Source: Australimonas brisbanensis (GTDB lineage: Bacteria > Chloroflexota > Dehalococcoidia > Lucifugimonadales > Australimonadaceae). Taken from it: a stretch of 64,000 nucleotides of DNA. Shown here in pieces: positions 7,826-16,088 of this stretch. The translations under genes were made by a program, and so were the position numbers. Position 1 is the first letter of the stretch, and each line of letters begins with the position of its first letter. The notes beneath the pieces were generated by a model. The model was not told the DNA's origin. It did not search any database and saw nothing but the letters and a program-made list of their open reading frames with translations. The stretch covers positions 248,001 through 312,000 of the forward strand of contig JAYQTA010000002.1 of NCBI GenBank assembly GCA_038147155.1, written 5' to 3'.

Positions 7826-9064
7826 GTGGTCACGCCCAAGGCAGAACTGTTCGACTGGAACGAACCGAAGGGCACCAACCGAGCCGGGTTCGGCAAGTGG
7901 AAGTCGCCCAAGTCGCCCTACGACAACTTCATGGAGGCGCAGGGCATCCCGATCCACCGCGCCGTGGGCGTCCACAAGGTGCAGGACCTGCCCCTCTCCG
8001 ACTGGAAGCGCCTGGGCGGGCGGGGCACCGGCATCCAACTCCTGGGCACCGAGCACCTGTGGGGCATGTACGTGGTGGAGGTGCCCGCGGGCGGTGCCCT
8101 CAACCCGGAGAAGCACCTGTACGAGGAGATCTACTACGTGGTGGAGGGGCGGGGGAGCACCGAGGTGTGGCAGGACGGGGATTCCCGCAAACTCACCTTC
8201 GAGTGGGGCAAGGGCTCCCTCTTCGGCATCCCACTGAACGCCATGCACCGGCTGGTGAACGCCACCAACTCCCCGGCGCTGCTGCTGGCCGCGACCACCG
8301 CGCCAAACATGCTCAACCTGGTGCGTGACCCGGACTTCGTCCTCAACTGCCCGTACCCCTTCACGGAGCGCTTCGACCCTGATGCCGAGGACTACTTCAA
8401 GCCGGTGGAGGACATCTACGCCGACCCGGTGCGCGGCCTGGCCATGCGGCGCACCAATGTCATCCCGGACATCATCAACACCCACTTGCCGCGGGACAAC
8501 CGCCGCTCGTTCTCCTACCGGCGGGTCGAGCCGCACATGGCGGGCGCCAACTTCTACATGAAGATCGGCGAGTACGAGACCGGCCAGTACTCCAAGGCCC
8601 ACAAGCACGCCTCCGGCGCCATCCTGGTGTGCATCCGGGGCAAGGGCTACTCATACACCTGGCCTTCCACCCTCGGGCAGCACCCCTGGGAGGGCGGGAA
8701 CGGCGACCAGGTCAAGCGCCAGGACTACGAGGAGGTGGGGATGATCTCCGCCGCCCCCATGTCCGGCGACTGGTTCCACCAGCACTTCGGCACCTCGCCG
8801 GATGGCATCCGCTTCCTCATCTTCGACGGCCCCTACGGGCCGGGCTTCCGCTCCGGCCGCAAGCCGGGCGACGATGCCATGGACGCGGGCGCCATCAACA
8901 CCCGTGAGGGCGGCAACGCCATCTCCTACCCCGACGAGGACCCCGCCGTGCGCAAGGAGTACGAGCGCATGCTGGGCATGGAGGGACTCAAGAGCGGGAT
9001 GCCCGAGTGGGCCTACACCCACCACACGCCCCCGCCGGGTGCGGCGGAGATCGGCGGCGTCTAG
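7826..9064 (+). CDS. Bicupin protein (gentisate-dioxygenase-like fold)
   Basis: A 412-residue protein with two cupin barrels. The first barrel has 'NPEKHLYEEIYYVVEGRG' (residues 94-110) with a single His of the usual HxH pair. The second keeps 'KAHKHASGAILVCIRGKG' (H259, H261) and 'DWFHQHFGT' (H318, H320), so the metal site is probably only in the C-terminal barrel, as in bicupin ring-cleaving dioxygenases. No signal peptide is seen. GTG 7826 follows AGGAGGCCGCC. A TATGCT box lies about 27 bases before the start. Paralogues are at 50320-51477, 60669-61829 and the fragment at 1-179. The reaction is not known. Confidence 0.8.
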   Translation: MVTPKAELFDWNEPKGTNRAGFGKWKSPKSPYDNFMEAQGIPIHRAVGVHKVQDLPLSDWKRLGGRGTGIQLLGTEHLWGMYVVEVPAGGALNPEKHLYEEIYYVVEGRGSTEVWQDGDSRKLTFEWGKGSLFGIPLNAMHRLVNATNSPALLLAATTAPNMLNLVRDPDFVLNCPYPFTERFDPDAEDYFKPVEDIYADPVRGLAMRRTNVIPDIINTHLPRDNRRSFSYRRVEPHMAGANFYMKIGEYETGQYSKAHKHASGAILVCIRGKGYSYTWPSTLGQHPWEGGNGDQVKRQDYEEVGMISAAPMSGDWFHQHFGTSPDGIRFLIFDGPYGPGFRSGRKPGDDAMDAGAINTREGGNAISYPDEDPAVRKEYERMLGMEGLKSGMPEWAYTHHTPPPGAAEIGGV

Positions 9065-9118
9065 TGAATAGGGGAGGTCGGGCCGCACGGCCCGACCACC
9101 GTTCGCAAGGAGGTTCCG

Positions 9119-9424
9119 ATGGCCATCGTCGTGCGACGGACGCTCTTCGAGACGGTGGGCCAGGGCGGGCCGCTGGTGGAGCTGGTGAAGGAGATGGAGT
9201 CGTTCTTCAACAAGGGCGGCATCAGCACCAAGACGCGGGTGCTGTCCGACTTCTACTCGGGACGCACCGACCGCGTCGTCCACGAGGCAGAGGTGGACTC
9301 GTGGGCCGACTACCAGCGCATCGGGGGCGTGATCAACGCGGACCCGGCCGCGTTCAAGGCCTGGTTCGCCAGGCCCAGCGGCCTGATAGACGGCGCCGAG
9401 GTGGAGGCCTGGCAGGTCCACTAG
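9119..9424 (+). CDS. Small conserved-looking protein, family not recognised
   Basis: A 101-residue soluble protein starting at ATG 9119 behind a strong AAGGAGG site, 54 bases after the bicupin stop and probably on its transcript. The sequence alternates helix and strand ('LVELVKEMESFFNKGGI', 'TRVLSDFYSGRTDRVVHEAEV', 'AAFKAWFARPSGLIDGAEVEAW') in the manner of a dimeric ferredoxin-like barrel, as in NIPSNAP or DUF1330-type proteins. I cannot place it in a named family. The context suggests an accessory role with the bicupin. It has no cysteine and no membrane segment. Confidence 0.7.
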   Translation: MAIVVRRTLFETVGQGGPLVELVKEMESFFNKGGISTKTRVLSDFYSGRTDRVVHEAEVDSWADYQRIGGVINADPAAFKAWFARPSGLIDGAEVEAWQVH

Positions 9425-9445
9425 GCTCGCTCCCGCGCCGTCTGC

Positions 9446-10285
9446 TCAGCGCGCCAGGCGGCGCAGCAGGCCGGTGAGGGTGTCCACCGCCGTTACCAGC
9501 AGGAGGTACCAGGCGAGCACCAGAGCCACGTGGGTCATGTCGAACCGGCTCATGGCGAGGCGCAGCTCCAGGCCCAGCCCCCCCGCGCCCACCAACCCCA
9601 CCACCACGCTGGCGCGCACCGCCACCTCCCACCGGTAGAGGGCGAAGGTGAGCAGGCGAGGCAGCAGCCCCGGCACGATGGCGTAGGCCAACACCTGAGC
9701 CCGGCCCGCACCCGCCGTTCGCAGCGCACGCACAGGGCCGGGGTCCGCGTCCTCCGCAAGCTCTGCGCCGATCTTGCCCAGCACCCCGCCGTTGTGCAGG
9801 CCCAGGGCGATGGCCCCCGGCACGATGCCCGGAGCGAAGACGAACACCGCAACCAGGGCCCACACCAACTCCGGCACCCCGCGCAGCAGCACCAGCACCG
9901 CGCGGGCCAGGCCGAAGAGCGCCCATCCCCCCACACGGGCGCGCCCTGCCTGCGTGCCCGGCGTGACTGTGCGCGCCGCCAGGGGCACCAGGGCCAACGC
10001 CAACGCAGACGCGATCCCCATGGCGAGGATGCTCATGGCCAGCGTGTCCAGCGCGATGCGCCCGGTGCGCGCCCAAGACTCCACGCTAGAGAAGGCGGCG
10101 GGCCCCACCGCATCGAACCCCGCCAGGTCCGCCAGGAATGCACCCAGCCTGCGGAGCGTCTCTGCGGAGGCGAAGGGGTGCGCCGGGGCCTGCCCGGAGA
10201 AGGCCACGCCGCTCCACGCGGCGAGTGTCAGCACCGGGAGGGCCGCCAGCGAGACCTGCACGATGCCGAGGCGCGGGCGGCTCAT
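9446..10285 (-). CDS. phnE: Phosphonate-type ABC transporter permease (second PhnE)
   Basis: An inner-membrane permease of 279 residues and the last gene of the phnD-C-E-E operon. About six hydrophobic segments are visible, with the cytoplasmic EAA-like loop 'LRTAGAGRAQVLAYAIVPG' that docks on the ATPase and 'LVGAGGLGLELRLAMSRFD' near the end, both typical of PhnE. ATG 10285 overlaps the stop of the preceding permease gene by four bases (ATGA). Upstream in-frame codons to 10354 only read through that neighbour. The ligand could be phosphonate, phosphite or phosphate. Confidence 0.88.
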   Translation of the reverse strand: MSRPRLGIVQVSLAALPVLTLAAWSGVAFSGQAPAHPFASAETLRRLGAFLADLAGFDAVGPAAFSSVESWARTGRIALDTLAMSILAMGIASALALALVPLAARTVTPGTQAGRARVGGWALFGLARAVLVLLRGVPELVWALVAVFVFAPGIVPGAIALGLHNGGVLGKIGAELAEDADPGPVRALRTAGAGRAQVLAYAIVPGLLPRLLTFALYRWEVAVRASVVVGLVGAGGLGLELRLAMSRFDMTHVALVLAWYLLLVTAVDTLTGLLRRLAR

Positions 10286-11100
10286 GGGGCCAGCCCCCGG
10301 CGCACCGCGCTGCTCCAGGCGTCCACCGCAACCATGAGCAGCGCCATCGCCCACACGAAGGTCCAGGCACGGGCGAAGTCGAGGTCAGCGAGGGCGGTCT
10401 GGATGTGGAAGCCCAGCCCCCCCAACCCCACGAAGGAAAGAACAGCCGCCGAGCGTATCCCGCACTCCAGCCGGTAGAAGATGTAGCCCACCGCGTCGGC
10501 GGCGATGAGGGGGAGGCGCCCGTGAGCCAGCACCTGTGCCTCCGAGGCCCCGGCACGGCGCAGCGCCTCCAACGGCGCTTCGTCCGCATCCTGGAGCAGC
10601 TCGGCCAGCACCCGGCCCAGTATCCCCGCGTAGGGCAACGCCAAGGCCAGCACCCCCGCCCAGGGCGAGAGACCCACGGCGGCCACCAGCAGCCACGCCC
10701 ACACCAACTCATGCACCGCCCGCAGCACGCCCAGCAGCCCCCTTGCTCCCCCCACGCTGCACCAGCGGGCCCAGCGTGTCCGGGCCAGCACGCCGGAGGC
10801 GACGACGCCCAGCGGCACGCCCAGCACCAGAGCCAGACTGAGGCCAGCGAGGGCATAGGCCAGCGTGCGCCACGCCGCCGTCACCACCGTGCCCGCCAGC
10901 GCCCAGGAGAGTTCCGGGCGCAGCGCGGCCAGGGCTATCTCTCCCGCGGCGCGAAGCCCGCCGCCGTGCAGTAGCCCCTCGCGCCAGGGCACCGCCAGCA
11001 GGCTCAGCGCCAGCATCCCGGTGAGCGCCAGCGTCAGGGCGCGCCGCCCCTCCACCCGCGCGCGCAGCGTGCTGGGGAGCGCACCGGCGCGGCTAAGCAT
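10282..11100 (-). CDS. phnE: Phosphonate-type ABC transporter permease (first PhnE)
   Basis: A 272-residue inner-membrane permease homologous to its downstream neighbour. The EAA-like loop reads 'LRRAGASEAQVLAHGRLPL' and is followed by 'LECGIRSAAVLSFVGLGG' and 'LADLDFARAWTF', as in PhnE proteins. The start ATG 11100 overlaps the PhnC stop by eight bases. Two different PhnE genes next to one PhnC and one PhnD imply a heterodimeric channel, an arrangement known from several phn loci. Confidence 0.88.
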   Translation of the reverse strand: MLSRAGALPSTLRARVEGRRALTLALTGMLALSLLAVPWREGLLHGGGLRAAGEIALAALRPELSWALAGTVVTAAWRTLAYALAGLSLALVLGVPLGVVASGVLARTRWARWCSVGGARGLLGVLRAVHELVWAWLLVAAVGLSPWAGVLALALPYAGILGRVLAELLQDADEAPLEALRRAGASEAQVLAHGRLPLIAADAVGYIFYRLECGIRSAAVLSFVGLGGLGFHIQTALADLDFARAWTFVWAMALLMVAVDAWSSAVRRGLAP

Positions 11101-11860
11101 CCGGTTCCTCCAGGGTGTAGAGCGCCGCCACCTGCGCGTCGGTCACCTGCTCCGCTGGCAGGTCGAAGAGCGCCTGCCCGGCGCGCAGGCCGATCAGCCG
11201 GTCGAAGCGCGCCCGCGCGGCGCCCACGTCGTGGAGCGAGGCGACCAGCGCTCGGCCGCGCTCGCGGGCGATGCCGGTGAGCAGGGCCAGCACGTCATAG
11301 CCCCGCGCGGGGTCCAGCGAGGCCACGGGCTCGTCGGCCAGCAGCAGGGCGGGCTGCTGCACCAGCAGCCGGGCGATGGCCACCCGTTGACGCTCCCCGC
11401 CCGACAGGCGGCTGGTGCGCTCGCCGCCGCGCCCCGCCAGGCCCACGCGGGCCAGCTCATACTCAGCCGCAGGGCGGCCCTGGGGCACTAGGAAGGACAG
11501 GAGGGAGCGGGCCAGGCTCCAGCGGCCGAGGTTGCCCGCCAAAACGTTCTGCAGGGCCGAGAGAGTGGGTACCAGGTCGAGACCCTGGGCCAGCATGCCC
11601 ACGCGGGAGGCCCGCTCCCGCCCGGGGCCCAGGCGCGCGGGGTCAACGCCACCCACCCGCACCGAGCCCGCGTCAGGGGCCAGCGCACCGGCAGCCAGCA
11701 GCAGGGCAGTGGTCTTGCCCGCGCCGGAGGGGCCCACAAGCGCCACCGCCTCGCCGGGGGCCACTGTGATCGAAACGTTCCACAGCGCGGTGCGCGCGCC
11801 GTATCGCTTCCCCACCCCGGCCAGCGTCAGGGCAGGGGGGCTAGCGGGTGATGAGGCCAA
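11093..11860 (-). CDS. phnC: Phosphonate-type ABC transporter ATP-binding protein
   Basis: A 255-residue ABC ATPase that powers import through the two PhnE proteins. Walker A is GPSGAGKT (residues 43-50), the ABC signature LSGGERQR starts at 152, Walker B is LLLADEP (172-178) and the switch His lies in 'ASLHDVGAAR'. The start appears to be TTG 11860, inside the end of phnD with a 20-base overlap; no ATG or GTG in frame gives a full N-terminal strand. All four transporter genes overlap, which indicates tight coupling. Confidence 0.9.
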   Translation of the reverse strand: MASSPASPPALTLAGVGKRYGARTALWNVSITVAPGEAVALVGPSGAGKTTALLLAAGALAPDAGSVRVGGVDPARLGPGRERASRVGMLAQGLDLVPTLSALQNVLAGNLGRWSLARSLLSFLVPQGRPAAEYELARVGLAGRGGERTSRLSGGERQRVAIARLLVQQPALLLADEPVASLDPARGYDVLALLTGIARERGRALVASLHDVGAARARFDRLIGLRAGQALFDLPAEQVTDAQVAALYTLEEPDA

Positions 11861-12725
11861 GACGCTCTGCCACGGACTGGATCTGGGCGTAGTTCTCGTT
11901 GGAGGTGGGGATGAACCCGTTCGTCCCGAATGCCTCGGCGATGGCGTGCGCCTCGAGACTCGAGTCGGCGATGAGCCCCAGCAGGGCGGTGCGCACCCGC
12001 TCGGCCGCCCCTGATCCCAGCCGCTCGTCCAGGTCCGGTCGCACCACCCAGTGGTAGTCGACGTAGGCGGGCGTGCGATACATCTCGGTCACGCGGGACG
12101 TATCCACCTCACCCGCTCCCACCCTAGCGTCCCACACGGACTCGTTCAGCGCGCCCACCTGGTAGGCACCCGCCTCCACCAGCTTCCACGTGGCATCGTG
12201 GGAGCCGGAATAGTTGGGCGGCCCGTCCAGGTCATCCTCTGGGTCAACGCCAGCCTCCAGCAGGAAGGCGCGGGGCATCAGGTGGCCGGAGGTGGAGCTC
12301 TCCGATCCGAAGGTGAGGGAGTGGCCCGCCACGTCAGCCAGAGCCGTGATGCCCAGGGCAGGATCGGCGACGAATACCGAGTGGAACGCAGCGTCCTCCG
12401 GGCGCTGGGCGATGGCCTCGGCGCCCGGGGTGAGGAGGCGCGCCTGCACGCCGGTTAGTCCCCCGAACCAGGCGAGCTGGATGTCTCCGTTCCTGAAGGC
12501 GGTGACCACGGCGGCGTAGTCCACCGAGGGCACGTAGCGCACCTCGTACCCGGTGCGCTCCGACAGGTAGCGCGCAAGCCCATCGAACCGCTCTTGGAGC
12601 AGGGCGAGGTCCTGGTCGGGGATGCCACCGATCACCAGGTCCAGCTCCTGCCCACCAGCGGAGCAGCCTGCCAGAGCAGCCAGGGCCAGCAGGGCGATGA
12701 CCGATGAAAAGATGCGTGTGCGCAC
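11841..12725 (-). CDS. phnD: Phosphate/phosphonate-binding lipoprotein of the ABC transporter
   Basis: A 294-residue PhnD-family binding protein. The signal peptide 'SSVIALLALAALAGCSAG' ends in a lipobox, so it is anchored outside the membrane. Family features are 'QERFDGLARYLSERTGYEV', 'QLAWFGGLTGVQA', 'LTFGSESSTSGHLMPRAF' and 'YSGSHDATWKLVEAG', the last two lining the oxyanion pocket in the family. GTG 12725 follows CAGGAGGCTCC; longer upstream reading has no signal peptide. First gene of the operon, divergent from the Crp/Fnr-type gene across an 87-base spacer with a short dyad. Confidence 0.9.
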   Translation of the reverse strand: MRTRIFSSVIALLALAALAGCSAGGQELDLVIGGIPDQDLALLQERFDGLARYLSERTGYEVRYVPSVDYAAVVTAFRNGDIQLAWFGGLTGVQARLLTPGAEAIAQRPEDAAFHSVFVADPALGITALADVAGHSLTFGSESSTSGHLMPRAFLLEAGVDPEDDLDGPPNYSGSHDATWKLVEAGAYQVGALNESVWDARVGAGEVDTSRVTEMYRTPAYVDYHWVVRPDLDERLGSGAAERVRTALLGLIADSSLEAHAIAEAFGTNGFIPTSNENYAQIQSVAERLGLITR

Positions 12726-12777
12726 GACGGAGCCTCCTGGATGCGCTTGCAGCATGCGGGGTGCGGCGCTAGCCTGC

Positions 12778-12793
12778 TGTCGGCCCTCCGACA
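12778..12793. promoter_or_regulatory. Inverted repeat between phnD and the Crp/Fnr gene, possible operator
   Basis: TGTCGG and CCGACA form a perfect 6-bp dyad separated by four bases in the divergent spacer, about 20 bases ahead of the regulator start and 53 ahead of phnD. The half-site/4-bp spacer layout resembles Crp/Fnr-type operators, although the half-site is not the classical TTGAT or TGTGA. A TAGCCT box lies just upstream on the regulator side. An autoregulatory or phn-control site is an inference. Confidence 0.35.
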
Positions 12794-12812
12794 CTGGGCC
12801 AGGAGTTAGGTG

Positions 12813-13511
12813 ATGCGCCCCAACACCCTCGCAGGAGCGACGACGAACGCCGAACGCATCGGCGCGCTGCTGGGCGTGGACGCTGCCGCCGCCGAGGCCG
12901 TCGCGACGTTGGGGCGCACCCGCGCCCTGGCGCCGGGGACTATCGCACACACGCCGGGAGCGCGGGCCGAGGGGCTATCCGTGCTCCTCAAGGGATCGGT
13001 GCGCCTCTACCGACTGGACGCGACGGGTGCGGAGACGGTGCTGGGAGAGTTGGCACCGGGCGATGTGTTCGGCGAGGCGCACGCCGGAGTGCACGCTTCC
13101 TTCGCCGAGGCCGCCACTCCCTCCCTGGTGTGTGCGCTCGATGCGCCTGCGCTGGAGCGGTTGACCGAGGCGCACCCGCGCGCCGCGCTGCGCTTGATGG
13201 CGGCCCTCGCTGAACGCATCGCGGGCCTCGCCGACCAGCTGGAGCGTGCCGCCCGCTGGGGCGTGCGTGAGCGACTCATCGCCCTGCTGGTGCGCCATGC
13301 GGGCCCGGATGGGCAGGTGCGCGGACTCACCCACGAGCAGATGGCCTCCGCCGTCTGGGCCACGCGCCAGACGGTGACCCAGGAGTTGAGCGCATTGACC
13401 GCCGAGGGCCTGGTGAGTGTGGGACGCCGGCGAGTCCTGCTGCGCGATCCCATCACGCTGCGTGCGTTGGTGACCGATGGCGCGCCGCCCCGGCGGGCAC
13501 GGCGACGTTGA
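12813..13511 (+). CDS. Crp/Fnr-family transcriptional regulator
   Basis: A 232-residue regulator. The N-terminal cyclic-nucleotide-binding-like barrel covers roughly residues 25-130 ('GSVRLYRLDATGAETVLGELAPGDVFGE'-type strands, seen in separate pieces) and the C-terminal winged helix includes 'LTHEQMASAVWATRQTV' and 'LSALTAEGLVSV'. No cysteine cluster for an Fnr-type iron-sulphur centre is present. The phosphate-binding arginine of true CRP is not obvious, so the effector is unknown. ATG 12813 follows an AGGAG site; the preceding GTG 12810 is an alternative. Being divergent from phnDCEE it may control that transporter. Confidence 0.85.
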   Translation: MRPNTLAGATTNAERIGALLGVDAAAAEAVATLGRTRALAPGTIAHTPGARAEGLSVLLKGSVRLYRLDATGAETVLGELAPGDVFGEAHAGVHASFAEAATPSLVCALDAPALERLTEAHPRAALRLMAALAERIAGLADQLERAARWGVRERLIALLVRHAGPDGQVRGLTHEQMASAVWATRQTVTQELSALTAEGLVSVGRRRVLLRDPITLRALVTDGAPPRRARRR

Positions 13512-13520
13512 GGGGCCCAC

Positions 13521-13539
13521 GGGCGCTAGGCTAGCGCCC
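13521..13539. terminator. Short hairpin after the Crp/Fnr gene
   Basis: GGGCGCTA and TAGCGCCC form a perfect 8-bp stem with a three-base loop ten bases after the regulator stop. There is no T-tract, so termination is only a possibility. The loop edge also creates a TAGGCT hexamer, a promoter-like box that recurs in this window. Confidence 0.35.
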
Positions 13540-13579
13540 CCAGAACGGCCCGCAAGGCCGCACCCGCGGAGGCTGTCCC

Positions 13580-14037
13580 CGTGCACCTGGGCCGCTACGT
13601 CGAGCCACTGGACCTGCGTTCGCTCATCGGGCACCTCGCCAGGTGCTCCGGGCACTTGCGCTGGTGCCTTCGGCGACCGGGGCCGTGGGCCTCGCCGCCC
13701 GCGCGCCGGTGAGCGCGGGTTGGTTCGCGGCACTGGCCGCGGATTCGATGGCCGTGGGCTGGTCGCTCTCGCGCCTCCGAGGCTCCAGATGGCGCTCGAG
13801 AACGTGGAGCGGCTTGCGGGAGCCAGCCAGGTGCGTATCCGGCGCGAGGCGACCAGGTCTGATGAACTGACGCTGCTGGTCCAGGACAACGGAAGCGGCT
13901 TCGACCCCGCCTCGACGCCATGGCACCGGGAGCTCATGAGCATCGCCGCATGCGTCGGGATGCGTGGGGGGACATGGACCCTGCGCTCCCCCCTCGGCTC
14001 CGGTACCACCCTCACGGCGAGCGTTCCCGCCCACTAG
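13580..14037 (+). pseudogene. Remnant of a NarL-type sensor histidine kinase
   Basis: The last ~85 residues of the frame ending at 14037 are a recognisable HATPase_c domain of the NarX/DegS type: N-box 'LQMALENVERLAGASQV', D-box 'VQDNGSGFDP' and terminal 'RSPLGSGTTLTASVP'. The N-box has Leu where the family has the conserved His-Ala-Gly-Ala histidine. Upstream, kinase-like or hydrophobic pieces occur in other frames (GTG 13580 'VHLGRYVEPLDLRSLI' and, in another frame, 'AARAPVSAGWFAALAADS'), with no DHp phosphoacceptor region. No response regulator is adjacent. This fits a decayed, frameshifted kinase. Confidence 0.65.
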
Positions 14038-14058
14038 CAGCCGCACGCCTCTGGCGGG

Positions 14059-14086
14059 TTGAACCAACGCGCAAGGGCCCTACAAT
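14059..14086 (+). promoter_or_regulatory. Promoter of the ABC-2 exporter genes, leaderless type
   Basis: TTGAAC at 14059-14064 and TACAAT at 14081-14086 are separated by 16 bases, close to sigma-70 consensus. Only six bases lie between the -10 box and ATG 14093, and no ribosome site is present, so transcription would begin at or next to the start codon and the mRNA would be leaderless. Confidence 0.65.
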
Positions 14087-14092
14087 GCGCGC

Positions 14093-15001
14093 ATGCCCAG
14101 CGTCATCAGTGTCGACCGCCTCATCAAGCGCTACAACCATCTGACGGCGGTGGATGGCGTCTCCTTCACCGTGGAACGCGGCGAGGTGTTCGGCATCCTC
14201 GGCCCCAACGGCGCGGGAAAGACCACCACGCTCGAGTGCATCGAGGGGCTGCAGCCTCCCACCAGTGGCGTCATCACCGTGTTGGGCATGGACGTGGCGC
14301 GTGATCCTCGGGGGGTCAAGGCCCGCATCGGGGTGCAGCTGCAGGCCTCCAGCTACTTCGACTACCTGACCCTCACCGAGATCCTCGAACTGTTCGGCGC
14401 CTTCTACCCCCAACGAGCCAAGCCCCTGGACCTGCTGGCGCGGATGGGTCTGGAGTCCAAGGCTGGCGCGCGGGTGAACCAGCTCTCCGGCGGGCAGAAG
14501 CAACGCTTCTCCGTGGCCGCCACCCTGGTAAGCGACCCTGAGATCGTGTTCCTCGACGAACCGACCACGGGCCTCGACCCGCAGGCACGGCGCAACCTGT
14601 GGGAGGTGGTGCAGGGCATCCACGCCGAGGGCCGGACCGTGGTGCTCACCACCCACTACATGGAGGAGGCGCAGCTCCTGTGTGACCGTGTCGCCATCAT
14701 GGACCAAGGCAAGTTGATCGCATTGGACACCCCCACCAGGCTTGCGGAGGCGCTCCCTGCTCCCTACACCGTGCGGGCCGCGACGCCAACGCCGCTGGAC
14801 CCGGACTCGCTTCTGGGCCTGGACGCGGTGCTGGACGCCGAGACCGCCAATGGCACGCTGACCCTCCAATCCTCCGACGCCACCCGCACCGTGCCCGCCC
14901 TCATCGCCCTGGCGGGTGCGGGCCTGGGCCAGCTGGAGGTGCAGATGGCGACGCTGGAAGACGTGTTCCTGGCCATGACGGGCCGCAACCTGCGCGACTG
15001 A
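14093..15001 (+). CDS. ABC-2 type exporter ATP-binding protein (DrrA-like)
   Basis: A 302-residue ATPase. Walker A is GPNGAGKTT near residue 38, the signature LSGGQKQRF near 127, Walker B IVFLDEPTTGLDP near 147, and the switch His is in 'LTTHYMEEAQ'. The C-terminal ~80 residues are the extension found in drug/lipid exporter ATPases of the DrrA type. It is followed after seven bases by its permease gene at 15009. Substrate unknown; antibiotics, lipids or polysaccharides are typical for the group. The start has a promoter box instead of a ribosome site. Confidence 0.92.
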   Translation: MPSVISVDRLIKRYNHLTAVDGVSFTVERGEVFGILGPNGAGKTTTLECIEGLQPPTSGVITVLGMDVARDPRGVKARIGVQLQASSYFDYLTLTEILELFGAFYPQRAKPLDLLARMGLESKAGARVNQLSGGQKQRFSVAATLVSDPEIVFLDEPTTGLDPQARRNLWEVVQGIHAEGRTVVLTTHYMEEAQLLCDRVAIMDQGKLIALDTPTRLAEALPAPYTVRAATPTPLDPDSLLGLDAVLDAETANGTLTLQSSDATRTVPALIALAGAGLGQLEVQMATLEDVFLAMTGRNLRD

Positions 15002-15008
15002 GGCGGCG

Positions 15009-16088
15009 ATGCCCTTCGTTGAACTGTTCAAGGCCAACATCCGCACACTGCTGCGCAACCGGCAGGCGCTGTTCTGGTCGATGGCGTTCCCGCTCATCTT
15101 CGTGTTCGTCTTCGGCCTCTTCTTCGGCGGTGACGCGCAGCGCGCCACGCTCCTGGTGGTGGACAGGGCGGACGATGCGCTCTCCCACCAACTCGTCGCG
15201 CAACTGGAGGCGCTGGACTCGTTCACCGTTCAGCCGAGCACCGACGAGGCCGCCGCCCGCCAGGCGGTGCGGGATGGCGATGCGAGCTACCTGCTGGTGC
15301 TGCCGATGGGCATGGCGTCAACCACCGGGGCGGGTGGCACGGCGAGCGCTCTGCTGGTGTACGACCAGGGCAACGCCTCGGCCCCCGTCGTCATCGGCGC
15401 GGTGGGACGGATGCTGGACGCCTTCAACCTGGAAGCCTCCGGCGCACCCCGGCTGCTGGCCCTGGAACCCGAGGGCGTGCAGGGCCAGGAACTGACCTAC
15501 TTCGATTTCCTGCTGCCCGGGTTCGTGTCCATGGGCATCATGACCTACTCCATCATCGGTATCGCCTCGGTCATCGCCCTCTACCGGGAGCAGAAGGTGC
15601 TCAAGCGCCTGCTGGCCTCGCCGCTGCGGGTGCGCCACTTCTTCGCTTCCATCGTGGTAGCCCACCTGCTGCTCTCCATGGTGCAGGCGGTGGTGATCGC
15701 GGGGGTCGGCATGGCGCTGTTCGGCGCGATGGTACGCGGGAACCTGGGCATGCTCTTCCTGGTGGTGGTGCTGGGGAACACGGTGTTCCTCTCCATCGGG
15801 TTCATCATCGGGGCGCTCTCACGCACGGTGCAGGCGGCCAGTGGCCTGGGCAACGCCGTGGCGATGCCCATGATGTTCCTGTCCGGCACGTTCTTCCCCC
15901 GCGACTCACTGCCCGCCGTGCTCAAGGCGGTGGTGGACCTGCTGCCTCTCTCGGCCATGGTGGACCTGCTGCGGGGTATGGCGCTGGACGCGCGCCCGCT
16001 GTGGGACTTCCCTGGGGCGCTGGCGTTGCTGCTGGCGTGGGCGGTGGGCACGGCGCTGGTGGCCGTGCGCGTCTTCCGCTTCTCCTAG
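15009..16088 (+). CDS. ABC-2 type exporter permease
   Basis: A 359-residue membrane protein: one N-terminal helix ('FWSMAFPLIFVFVFGLFFGG'), a large extracytoplasmic domain of about 160 residues, then five helices with the ABC-2 motif region 'YREQKVLKRLLASPLRVRHF' and 'SGTFFPRDSLPAVLKAVVDL'. It pairs with the ATPase ending at 15001, making a complete exporter. The stop shares a CTAG tetramer with the ABC remnant on the other strand ending at 16085. Confidence 0.92.
   Translation: MPFVELFKANIRTLLRNRQALFWSMAFPLIFVFVFGLFFGGDAQRATLLVVDRADDALSHQLVAQLEALDSFTVQPSTDEAAARQAVRDGDASYLLVLPMGMASTTGAGGTASALLVYDQGNASAPVVIGAVGRMLDAFNLEASGAPRLLALEPEGVQGQELTYFDFLLPGFVSMGIMTYSIIGIASVIALYREQKVLKRLLASPLRVRHFFASIVVAHLLLSMVQAVVIAGVGMALFGAMVRGNLGMLFLVVVLGNTVFLSIGFIIGALSRTVQAASGLGNAVAMPMMFLSGTFFPRDSLPAVLKAVVDLLPLSAMVDLLRGMALDARPLWDFPGALALLLAWAVGTALVAVRVFRFS

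Noticed and set aside
6787..8328. 513-codon open frame on the + strand
   Set aside because: Runs across the antisense of the NicX-like gene into the bicupin gene in another frame; no recognisable domain.
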